Shown here one piece after another: positions 8,669 through 16,354 of a stretch of 64,000 nucleotides of DNA (position 1 is its first letter; each line of letters begins with the position of its first letter). The DNA is from Shimia_B sp038525525 (GTDB lineage: Bacteria > Pseudomonadota > Alphaproteobacteria > Rhodobacterales > Rhodobacteraceae). The stretch is from positions 62,001 to 126,000 of the forward strand of contig JBCBHO010000003.1 of assembly GCA_038525525.1 (NCBI GenBank). Direction: 5' to 3'. Under the pieces are notes generated by a model. That model made no database searches and was not told the origin of the DNA. It worked only from the letters and a program-made list of their open reading frames with translations. Position numbers and translations under genes: made by a program.

Positions 8669-8847
8669 CGGAAAAAACCTCGTGACTGTTCAGGGGGCAA
8701 CCTATGCTCTGGGCCCGATTTTGTAGAGCCCTCCGCGAGATATAGGGACGGTTTCCTCTCCCGCGCGCCGCGCTGGAACGCGCGGCCTTGACGATGCCTC
8801 GGTGGCGGGACAACTCTGGCCTAAACCACGCCAGCGGAGGCCGTCCC

Positions 8848-10275
8848 ATGATCGAGAACCGTCAATTCTACATCAACGGCGCGTGGGTCGATCCGGCCGC
8901 GCCCAACGATTTCGCCGTCATCGACCCCTCCACCGAAGAGCAATGCGCCGTCATCTCGCTGGGCGACGCGGCCGATACGAATGCCGCCGTCGCCGCCGCG
9001 CGTGCCGCCTTCGAGAGCTGGTCACAAACCAGCCCCGACGAGCGCAAGGACCTCATCGAGGCGATCTTCGCCGCCTACGAGGCCCGCGCCGAGGACATGT
9101 CGCGCGCGATCTCGCTCGAGATGGGCGCGCCCATCGATATGGCCCGCGCCAGCCAGACCACCTCGGGCACCTGGCACATCAAGGGATTTCTCGAGGCCTT
9201 CGAGGCCATGGAATGGGAGAGCGTGCGCAGCGAGAAATCGGGCGAGCGCATCCACCGAGAGCCCATCGGCGTCGTGGGCATGATCACGCCGTGGAACTGG
9301 CCCATGAACCAGGTGACACTGAAGGTCATCCCCGCCATCGCGGCGGGCTGCACGATGGTGCTGAAACCCTCCGAGATCGCGCCGCTCTCTTCCTATGTCT
9401 TCTCCGAGATCATGCATGAGGCCGGCTGCCCGGCAGGCGTCTACAACATGGTCAATGGCGATGGGCCGGGCGTCGGCACGCAGCTCTCCGAGCACATGGA
9501 TGTGGACATGATCTCCTTCACCGGATCGACGCGGGCCGGGCGGCTGATCACCGCCGCTTCGGTGTCGAACCTCAAGCGCGTGAGCCTCGAGCTTGGCGGA
9601 AAAGGCGCGAATGTCATCTTCGCGGATGCCGATGAAAAGGCCGTCATCCGAGGCGCGCGCCACTGCTTCAACAATTCCGGCCAGAGCTGCAACGCGCCCA
9701 CGCGCATGCTCGTCGAGCGCGCGCGCTACGACGAGGCGGTGGAACAGGCCGCGGAGACCGCGGAGGCCACCAAGGTCGCTGCAGGCTCAGAGGAAGGCCG
9801 CCATATCGGCCCCGTCGTCTCGGAGACGCAATTCGACAAGATCCAGGGCCTCATCCAGGCGGGCATCGACGAGGGCGCGCGCCTCGTGGCCGGCGGCACA
9901 GGACGCCCGGACGGACTCAACCGCGGCTATTACGTGCGCCCCACCGTCTTCGCCGATGTGACGAACGACATGACCATCGCGCGCGAAGAAATCTTTGGCC
10001 CGGTCCTCTCAATCATCCCCTTCGACACCGAGCAAGAGGCGGTGAGCATCGCCAATGACACGCCCTATGGCCTGACGAATTACGTCCAGACCAGCGATGA
10101 CGACCGCCGCCTGCGCATGGCGCGCAAGCTCCGCGCAGGCATGATCGAAACCAATGGAAAGGGCTTTGGCCGCGGCTCGCCCTTCGGCGGGATGAAGCAA
10201 TCCGGCAATGGCCGTGAAGGCGGGCTCTTCGGGATCGAAGAATTCCAGGAGGTGAAGGCGATCAGCGGCTGCTGA
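8848..10275 (+). CDS. NAD(P)-dependent aldehyde dehydrogenase
   Basis: 475 residues from MIENRQFYING; upstream in-frame ATGs would add a non-conserved tail. The family landmarks are present: TPWNWPMNQ cofactor-binding segment, FTGSTRAG, the general base E248 in LELGGKGAN, the catalytic nucleophile C281 in NSGQSCNAPTR, and EEIFGPVLSI near the C-terminus. It oxidises an aldehyde to the acid. The specific substrate cannot be read from the sequence, and neighbours give no pathway hint. Confidence 0.9.
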   Translation: MIENRQFYINGAWVDPAAPNDFAVIDPSTEEQCAVISLGDAADTNAAVAAARAAFESWSQTSPDERKDLIEAIFAAYEARAEDMSRAISLEMGAPIDMARASQTTSGTWHIKGFLEAFEAMEWESVRSEKSGERIHREPIGVVGMITPWNWPMNQVTLKVIPAIAAGCTMVLKPSEIAPLSSYVFSEIMHEAGCPAGVYNMVNGDGPGVGTQLSEHMDVDMISFTGSTRAGRLITAASVSNLKRVSLELGGKGANVIFADADEKAVIRGARHCFNNSGQSCNAPTRMLVERARYDEAVEQAAETAEATKVAAGSEEGRHIGPVVSETQFDKIQGLIQAGIDEGARLVAGGTGRPDGLNRGYYVRPTVFADVTNDMTIAREEIFGPVLSIIPFDTEQEAVSIANDTPYGLTNYVQTSDDDRRLRMARKLRAGMIETNGKGFGRGSPFGGMKQSGNGREGGLFGIEEFQEVKAISGC

Positions 10276-10284
10276 GCGCAGCGC

Positions 10285-10752
10285 CTAGCTCGTGTGAGGC
10301 GCCGAGGTCTTTTGCCTGCGTCCTTGGCTGAGGGCGCGGGTGAAGCCCGGCGCGTCATCGCAGACATAGACGCTCTCGGCGATCTTCCAGCGGCCATCGG
10401 CCTCCACGTAGGTGGAATAGATCACGTAGGGCGCCTGGATGAGCAGCGCCCCCGAGAGGACGCGGTTCTCGATCGCGCCGCTGACGGAGCCATCGGCATT
10501 GAACGCCGCGGCGACGACATGGCGGACGAGGTCGGTGACCTCGAGCATCTCGTAGTGGTTGCAGACCGCAGCGAAAGCGTCCTCGAGCTCGTCCATTGTC
10601 TCGAGCGAGCGGCGCCCTTCGAAGGTGTCCACGGAGGTCGGCACGCGGTAGGCCGCGGCGAAGCTTTCGAAATCCCGCGCGAGCAGCGCGCGGGCGGTCT
10701 CTTCGGCGATCCGCTCGCATATCGCGACCGCGTCTTGTTCCGTTCCTGTCAT
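10285..10752 (-). CDS. SnoaL/NTF2-like small protein, function unknown
   Basis: About 155 residues from MTGTEQDAV, chosen because GGTGGGG precedes it; an ATG eight codons upstream (10776) is also possible. The pattern of helix (FESFAAAYRVPTSVDTFEG) and strand-rich half ending YSTYVEADGRWKIAESVYV resembles the SnoaL/NTF2-like cone fold often used for ligand binding or small-molecule chemistry. No catalytic residues are evident. It converges on the aldehyde dehydrogenase with a 9-base gap. The fold call is weak. Confidence 0.5.
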   Translation of the reverse strand: MTGTEQDAVAICERIAEETARALLARDFESFAAAYRVPTSVDTFEGRRSLETMDELEDAFAAVCNHYEMLEVTDLVRHVVAAAFNADGSVSGAIENRVLSGALLIQAPYVIYSTYVEADGRWKIAESVYVCDDAPGFTRALSQGRRQKTSAPHTS

Positions 10753-10887
10753 CTGCCCCACCGTCTCTCGGGCCATACACGTGACGCTGGCGCCTTGTCT
10801 CGCGGGACACTGACGTCAGGGAGGGCGGAGCGGAAGGACATTTCGCGCAATATCAAATTTTATACACGTTTCCGCCGCTTTCCTCGC

Positions 10888-11541
10888 TCAGAACGGCGGC
10901 TTGGCGCGGAAGGTGAGGCGCTCTCCGCCGTCGGGATGCCGCAGGCTCAATTTCCACGCGTGGAGCATCAGGCGGACTCGGCTCTGGCGTGTGGCCTCGG
11001 TTCCGTAGAACACGTCGCCGAGAATCGGGTGCCCGATATGCTCCATGTGCAGCCGCAACTGGTGGGAGCGGCCGGTCTGCGGGCGCAGCTCCACGCGGGT
11101 CGTCTCGCCAGGGCTCTTGGCGCGCCATTCCGTCACCGCCGCGCGGCCTTCTTCAGCGTCGATCTTCTGGCGTGGGCGGTTCGGCCAATCGACGGTGATG
11201 GGCGCATCGATGACCCCCTGCCCCTCGAGCCGCCCGGCGACCTCGGCGAGATAGACCTTCCGCACCTGTCGCTTCTCGAACTGAAGCCCCAGATGACGCT
11301 GGGCCAGGGCGGAAAGCGCAAAGATCATGACGCCGGAGGTATCGCGGTCGAGCCGGTGCACGAGGCGAACGCCGGGATAAGTCGCCTCCAGCCGGCTCAG
11401 GAGACAGTCCGCAAGGTGCGCGCCCTTCCCCGGGACGCTGAGAAGCCCGGCGGGCTTGTCCACGGCCAGAAGCTCATGGTCGAGGTGCAGGATCGTGAGC
11501 GGCGCGGTCGGTGGGTCGTAGGGGTCTTCAAGGGCGGGCAC
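10888..11541 (-). CDS. rluA: Pseudouridine synthase, RluA family
   Basis: 217 residues from GTG 11541 (AGGTG upstream); an ATG at 11580 would add 13 residues and a longer overlap with rarD. The catalytic aspartate lies in HRLDRDTSG. The remaining landmarks, KPAGLLSVPG, DWPNRPRQKID and TGRSHQLRLHM-x-x-x-GHPILGD, are close to E. coli RluA, which makes pseudouridine at 23S rRNA 746 and tRNA position 32. The length is nearly that of RluA (219) rather than the larger RluC/RluD. It overlaps the end of rarD and is probably co-transcribed. Confidence 0.85.
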   Translation of the reverse strand: MPALEDPYDPPTAPLTILHLDHELLAVDKPAGLLSVPGKGAHLADCLLSRLEATYPGVRLVHRLDRDTSGVMIFALSALAQRHLGLQFEKRQVRKVYLAEVAGRLEGQGVIDAPITVDWPNRPRQKIDAEEGRAAVTEWRAKSPGETTRVELRPQTGRSHQLRLHMEHIGHPILGDVFYGTEATRQSRVRLMLHAWKLSLRHPDGGERLTFRAKPPF

Positions 11542-12409
11542 GGCGCACCTGCCTGACGAGCGAGATCGAATAAAGCGCAAGGGCGGCCCAGATCAACGGG
11601 AAGGCCACCGCGCGGGCGGTCCCGAAGGGCTCGCCAAAGATCACCACGGCGATGACGAGGATCATCGTCGGCGCGAGGTATTGCAGCATCCCGATGGTCG
11701 AGAGCCTGAGCCTCTTAGCACCATTGGCGTAAAGCATGAGCGGCACCGCCGTCACGAGCCCGCATCCGAGAAGAAGCCAGGGCGCGGCGGCAAAGCTGCC
11801 CGCGCCGGTGCCTTCGAGCCATGCGATATAGGCCAGCGCGGGTGGTGTCAGGATCAGCACCTCAAGCAGAAAGCCCTGGTTCGGCCCGATGGGCAGCTGC
11901 TTCTTGGCCAGCGCGTAGAAGCCGAAGGTGAGCATGAGCGCGAGGCCGATGATCGGAACCTCGCCCGCGTCCACCGTGAGCACAGCCACGGCGATGCCGG
12001 CCAGCCCGATCGCCGCCCATTGCAGCCCGTCGAGCCGCTCGCCCAAGAGGAGCGCGCCAAGGAGGACGGAAAAGAGCGGGTTGATATAGTAACCGAGCGC
12101 TGCCTGCACGGCCTGCTCGCTCGCGATGGCATACACGTAGACGGCCCAGTTCGTGGAGATGAGCGCCGCCGTCACCGCCGCCATGCCAAGCGCTCTCGGA
12201 TCACGGAGCGCGGCGCGCAGCGTGTCCGTCCGCCCGAGTGCGATGAGCACCGCGCCCGCCACTGGGACCGACCAGATCACGCGATGCGCCACCACCTCCA
12301 CGGCGGGCACGTGCTCCAGCCATTTCAGGTAGAGCGGAAGGAAGCCCCAGAGCCCGAAGGCTCCGAGGGCGAAGGCGAGGCCTTCGGGCGTGTCGCGGTT
12401 CTCGTTCAT
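11528..12409 (-). CDS. rarD: EamA family transporter, RarD type
   Basis: The 293-residue inner-membrane protein has about ten hydrophobic helices arranged as two EamA halves. GLWGFLPLYLKWLEHVPAVEVVAHR near the N-terminus and AVQAALGYYINPLFSVLLG are characteristic of RarD proteins. Members of the drug/metabolite transporter superfamily export small molecules; the RarD substrate is not established. It is upstream of rluA, overlapping by 14 bases. Confidence 0.85.
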   Translation of the reverse strand: MNENRDTPEGLAFALGAFGLWGFLPLYLKWLEHVPAVEVVAHRVIWSVPVAGAVLIALGRTDTLRAALRDPRALGMAAVTAALISTNWAVYVYAIASEQAVQAALGYYINPLFSVLLGALLLGERLDGLQWAAIGLAGIAVAVLTVDAGEVPIIGLALMLTFGFYALAKKQLPIGPNQGFLLEVLILTPPALAYIAWLEGTGAGSFAAAPWLLLGCGLVTAVPLMLYANGAKRLRLSTIGMLQYLAPTMILVIAVVIFGEPFGTARAVAFPLIWAALALYSISLVRQVRRARP

Positions 12410-12458
12410 GGGATGCCCTTACGCCCTTCGTGACGGGCGCGGAAGCCGTCTCTCCCCG

Positions 12459-12495
12459 CCCCGGGCCTGACCCGGGGCCTCTGGCCCCAAGAGGC
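12459..12495. repeat. Palindromic repeat CCCGGG(C/T)(C/T)TGACCCGGG, copy 1, with second hairpin
   Basis: CCCCGGGCCTGACCCGGGG (12459-12477) is one of four 19-base copies in the window (others 45822-45840, 45912-45930, 51291-51309). A second stem, GCCTCT (12477-12482) with AGAGGC (12490-12495), follows directly. It lies in the 122-base space between rarD and the downstream dehydrogenase gene, both on the minus strand. No gene is visible in that space. Confidence 0.8.
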
Positions 12496-12531
12496 GCCGG
12501 ATCACGTCAGAGGCCGGGCGCGCGCCTGTCC

Positions 12532-14970
12532 TCAGGCCTTCGCCCGCGCGCCCGTGGGGTCGTAGGCGGGCCGCAGCGTGGCCTCCGCCAACACCCGCGC
12601 GCCCATCACGTCGATCTCGTAGCGCGAGGCCAGCACCTCCTCCGCCGTCTCCCCCGCGCAGGGCACGTAGCCCATCCCCATAGCCCCGCCTAGCGCATGG
12701 CCGTAGCTCCCGGAGGTCAGGAAGCCCACGATCACCCCGTCCCGGAGCACCGGCTCGTTGTGGTAGAGGAGCGGCTCGGGATCGGTGAGCTTGAACTGGA
12801 GAAGCCGCTTCTCGAGCCCCACCTCCCGCTTTCGCAGCACGGCCTCGCGCCCAATGAAATCGGGCTTGTCGCGCTTCACGGCAAATCCGAGCCCGGCCTC
12901 GAGCACGTGATCCTCGGCGGTGATGTCGTGTCCGAAATGCCGGAAGCCCTTCTCGATCCGGCAGGTATCCATCATGTGCATCCCGCAAAGCCTGAGCCCG
13001 TGATCCTCGCCCGCCTCCGCGAGCGTCTCGAAGACATGGGCGGCCATGTCGGCGGACACGTAGACCTCCCAACCGAGCTCGCCCACGTAAGTGACGCGGT
13101 GGACCCGCGCGAGCCCCATGCCGATCTCTATCTCCTGAGCCGTGCCGAAGGGATTGGCGTCGTTCGAGAAATCCGCCGGTGACACGGCGCGGAGCAGATC
13201 CCGCGATTTCGGCCCCATGACAGCGAGCACGCCCTCGGCGGGCGTGACATCCGTGATGACGACGAGGAAATTGCCCCGGTGCCGCTCCATCCAGGTCTGA
13301 TCTGCGAGCCGGGTGGCTGCAGGCGTCACCACGAGGAAGGCCGCCTCAGAGAGCCGGGTGATCGTCACATCCGACTCGATCCCGCCGCGTGAATTCAGGA
13401 ACTGGGAATAGACGATCTTGCCCACCGGCACGTCAAACTGCCCGCCTGCCACGTAGTTGAGGAAGGCCACCGCATCAGGCCCCTCCACGCGGATCTTCCC
13501 GAAAGAGGACATGTCATACATGCCCACACCCTCGCGGATGGCCATGTGCTCCTCGCGGACGTTCTCGAAGAAGTTCTGCCGCTTCCAGCTATACTTGTAC
13601 TCCGCCTCCTGGGAGCCGCGCGCGAACCAGTTGGCCCGCTCCCAGCCCGCCAGCTCGCCGAAGACCGCGCCACGATCGGCGAGCTGTGCGTGAAACGGCG
13701 AGCGCCGCACGCCCCGCGCCGTGCGCTTCTGCAGGAAGGGGAAGTGATCGGCGTAGAGGAGGCCCAGCGTCTCCCGCGAGCGCTCCCAAAGATAGGTCTT
13801 GTTGCCCTGGAAGGGCTCCATGCGCGAGATGTCCACGTCGCCCAGATCGAAGGGCTTCTCGCCTGCCTCCATCCACTGAGCGAGCGCCATGCCCGCCCCG
13901 CCCGCGGACTGGATGCCGATGGAATTGAAGCCCGCCGCCACCCAGACATTGTCCATCTCCGGGCAGAGGCCCAGATGATAGGCGTCGTCGGGGGTAAAGC
14001 TCTCGGGCCCGTTGAAGAACGTGTGGATGCCCGCCTCCGCCAGCATGGGCATGCGCGCCACGGCCTGCTCGAGGATCGGCTCGAAATGGTCGAAATCCTC
14101 GGGCAGCTGGTCGAATTCGAAATCTGCCGGGATGGGCCCCCAGGGCTTGGCCTCCGGCTCGAACGCGCCGAGGAGCATCTTTCCGGCGTCTTCCTTGTAA
14201 TAGGCGCACTCATCCGGCACGCGCAGAACGGGCATCTGGGTGAGGCCCGCGATGGCCTCGGTGACGATGTAGAAATGCTCGCAGGCCTGTAGGGGCACGT
14301 TCGTGCCGAGCATCCGCCCCACGTCGCGGCCCCACATGCCGCCGCAATTGACCACGTGCTCGCAGGCGATTTCGCCCTGTTCGCCCGCTTCATTGGCCCA
14401 GGACACGCCGGTGATACGGCGCCCCTCGCGGCGCACGTCCACGGCCCTCGTCCGCTCGAGCACCGTCGCGCCACGCTGCCGGGCGCCCTTGGCGAGAGCA
14501 TGGGCAATGTTGGCCGGGTCACCCTGCCCGTCTAGGGGGAGCCATACGCCGCCCGTGACGCCCGCGATGTCGAGATGGGCGTATTTCTCCTTCACCTCCG
14601 CGGGGCTGATTTCTTCGACCTCCACGCCAAAGGCGCGCGCCATGGCGGCCTGGCGGTTGATCTCCTCCCGCCGTTCCTCGGTGAGGGCGACGGTGATCGA
14701 CCCGCAGCGCTTGAAGCCGGTGGCCACGCCCGTCTCTTCCTCGAGCGCGCCGTAGAGCTCCTGCGAATACTTGGCGAGACGGGTCATGTTGGCCGAGGCG
14801 CGCAGTTGCGCGATGAGCCCCGCCGCATGCCACGTCGTGCCGGAGGTGAGCGATTTGCGCTCGAGCAGCACCACGTCCTGCCAGCCGAGCTTTGTCAGGT
14901 GGTAGGCCACCGAACACCCGATGACCCCGCCCCCGATGATAGCGACACGTGCATGGGAGGGCGGGGTCAT
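12532..14970 (-). CDS. FAD-dependent dimethylglycine/sarcosine dehydrogenase-like protein (DAO + GcvT)
   Basis: 812 residues. The N-terminal half is a DAO-type FAD domain with IIGGGVIGCS (11-20) and TTWHAAG, where H48 matches the histidine that binds FAD covalently in dimethylglycine dehydrogenase. The C-terminal half (from about 430) is a GcvT/aminomethyltransferase fold with YVGELGWEVYV and GMHMMDTCRIEKGFRHFGHD, expected to bind tetrahydrofolate. Such proteins oxidatively demethylate dimethylglycine or sarcosine and hand the carbon to folate. It is the last gene of the operon, 3 bases after the homocysteine methyltransferase stop. It is a distant paralogue of the protein at 16351-18798. The exact substrate is inferred. 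Confidence 0.85.
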   Translation of the reverse strand: MTPPSHARVAIIGGGVIGCSVAYHLTKLGWQDVVLLERKSLTSGTTWHAAGLIAQLRASANMTRLAKYSQELYGALEEETGVATGFKRCGSITVALTEERREEINRQAAMARAFGVEVEEISPAEVKEKYAHLDIAGVTGGVWLPLDGQGDPANIAHALAKGARQRGATVLERTRAVDVRREGRRITGVSWANEAGEQGEIACEHVVNCGGMWGRDVGRMLGTNVPLQACEHFYIVTEAIAGLTQMPVLRVPDECAYYKEDAGKMLLGAFEPEAKPWGPIPADFEFDQLPEDFDHFEPILEQAVARMPMLAEAGIHTFFNGPESFTPDDAYHLGLCPEMDNVWVAAGFNSIGIQSAGGAGMALAQWMEAGEKPFDLGDVDISRMEPFQGNKTYLWERSRETLGLLYADHFPFLQKRTARGVRRSPFHAQLADRGAVFGELAGWERANWFARGSQEAEYKYSWKRQNFFENVREEHMAIREGVGMYDMSSFGKIRVEGPDAVAFLNYVAGGQFDVPVGKIVYSQFLNSRGGIESDVTITRLSEAAFLVVTPAATRLADQTWMERHRGNFLVVITDVTPAEGVLAVMGPKSRDLLRAVSPADFSNDANPFGTAQEIEIGMGLARVHRVTYVGELGWEVYVSADMAAHVFETLAEAGEDHGLRLCGMHMMDTCRIEKGFRHFGHDITAEDHVLEAGLGFAVKRDKPDFIGREAVLRKREVGLEKRLLQFKLTDPEPLLYHNEPVLRDGVIVGFLTSGSYGHALGGAMGMGYVPCAGETAEEVLASRYEIDVMGARVLAEATLRPAYDPTGARAKA

Positions 14971-14973
14971 GGC

Positions 14974-15849
14974 TCAGTCTCCTTTGAAATGCGCCGAAAG
15001 GGCGGCGATGTGATCGGGGCCCACTTCGCAACAGCCGCCGATGAGCGTGGCACCGAGCGCGGCCCAAGCCTTCGCATGCTCGAGATAGGCGGCGGGGCCG
15101 AGATCCGTGCGCGCAGACAAGAGATCCACCGTGGCGTTGTCGCTGTTGAAGGCATCCACGATCCCGGTGAAGCCGTTTGCATAGGCGCCGAGCTTGACCT
15201 TCGTCTCGCGCAACGCCTCGACGGCGACGGTTACGGCTTCAGGCCGCGCGCAGTTTATGAGGAGCGCGTCCGGGCCAAATTCGTCTACCAGTGGCAGGAT
15301 ATCCGTCACTGCTTCGCCTGAACGCAGCTTCGTGCCATCCGCATCCGAAACGCTCACCGCGAGCCAGACGGGCTTTCCATGGCCCGAGCAGCCCATGAGC
15401 GCGCCGCGCGCCTCTTCCACGCCGCCCATGGTCTCGAGGATGTAAGCATCCACGAAGGGCTTCTGGAGCGCGCACATCTCCGCGAAGGTCCGCGCCGCCT
15501 CCTCGGCGGGCGGCGCCTGCTCGGGGCGATAGGAGAAGCCGAGGGGCGACATGCCACCGAGCACAAGCCCCCCGCCATGGGCATCGCGTGCCTCCATGGC
15601 GATCCGGCACGCGAGGACCTGCAGTTCCTCGTAGCGCTCGGAGATGCCGTGGTGCTTCATCCGGTTGGGGCGCACGGAATAGGTGTTGGTCGTGGCGACC
15701 TGCGCACCGGCCGCGAAGAACTCGTCATGGACCTGTCGCACAAGGCCCGGATTGTCGATCAGGGCCTGCACCGACCAGAGCGAGGTCGCCCGCCCGGCGC
15801 GCTTCACCAGCTCCTGGCCCATGCCGCCATCGAGGATCATCACGCTCAT
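14974..15849 (-). CDS. Homocysteine S-methyltransferase family protein (BHMT-like)
   Basis: 291 residues from MSVMILDGGMG; the frame stays open upstream, but that stretch is out-of-frame sequence of the PNPOx gene. ILDGGMGQEL at the start, LINCARPEAV in the middle and GGCCEVGPDHIAAL at the end supply the three zinc-binding cysteines of this family. It moves a methyl group from a donor such as glycine betaine, dimethylsulfoniopropionate or S-methylmethionine to homocysteine. Lying between two dimethylglycine-dehydrogenase-like genes, betaine as donor (giving dimethylglycine) is the simplest reading, but this is inference from context. Confidence 0.8.
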   Translation of the reverse strand: MSVMILDGGMGQELVKRAGRATSLWSVQALIDNPGLVRQVHDEFFAAGAQVATTNTYSVRPNRMKHHGISERYEELQVLACRIAMEARDAHGGGLVLGGMSPLGFSYRPEQAPPAEEAARTFAEMCALQKPFVDAYILETMGGVEEARGALMGCSGHGKPVWLAVSVSDADGTKLRSGEAVTDILPLVDEFGPDALLINCARPEAVTVAVEALRETKVKLGAYANGFTGIVDAFNSDNATVDLLSARTDLGPAAYLEHAKAWAALGATLIGGCCEVGPDHIAALSAHFKGD

Positions 15850-15898
15850 GCCCGGGCCTCGCCGCGGGCATTGGAGAGCGTCGAGCATCGCGGCGCGC

Positions 15899-16354
15899 TC
15901 ATCGATACATCTCCGCGAACTTCGTCTTGTACATCGCCACCATCTCTTCCTCCGTTGCACCGTCGTCGTAGGGTGGGGTGCGATATGTGGCGACCGAAGA
16001 AATATCAACCAGAACGAAGGCCCGCATGCGGTGGCTGAGATCAGGCCAGACCGCGTGCCAGCGCGGCAGAAGCGCGTCGTATTCCGCATCGCCCTTGGGC
16101 ACGACCCGCGCGCGCCCGGCGATCCGCGCGCCCTGGCGTTTGAGAATGTCTATGAGATTGATGTCGCAGGCCGGATTGGCGCGCAGATTACGGAGCGTCC
16201 CCGGCGAGCGGATATGGGCAAAGCCCAGAGTGGCATCATCCAGCACGAGAAACGTCCCCTTCGGCGCCACGGCGGGCACGCCCTCGGGCGTCACCGTCGC
16301 CGTGAACCCGAGCGGAAACGCGGCAATCAGCGCTTTGACGCCCGCATCGATCAT
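15899..16354 (-). CDS. Pyridoxamine 5'-phosphate oxidase-like flavin-binding protein
   Basis: 151 residues; the ATG overlaps the upstream stop as ATGA (16351-16354), so it is translationally coupled to the first dehydrogenase. GFTATVTPEGVPAVAPKGTF is the opening of the split-barrel fold of PNPOx-like proteins, which bind FMN, F420 or heme. RNLRANPACDINLID also fits. These small members are rarely true PNP oxidases. Its strict coupling suggests a helper role, perhaps flavin or redox chemistry, in the same pathway. The function is unknown. Confidence 0.7.
   Translation of the reverse strand: MIDAGVKALIAAFPLGFTATVTPEGVPAVAPKGTFLVLDDATLGFAHIRSPGTLRNLRANPACDINLIDILKRQGARIAGRARVVPKGDAEYDALLPRWHAVWPDLSHRMRAFVLVDISSVATYRTPPYDDGATEEEMVAMYKTKFAEMYR

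Noticed and set aside
12410..12531. An additional small gene between rarD and the second dehydrogenase
   Set aside because: The region is made of nested hairpins belonging to the palindromic repeat and shows no coding pattern.
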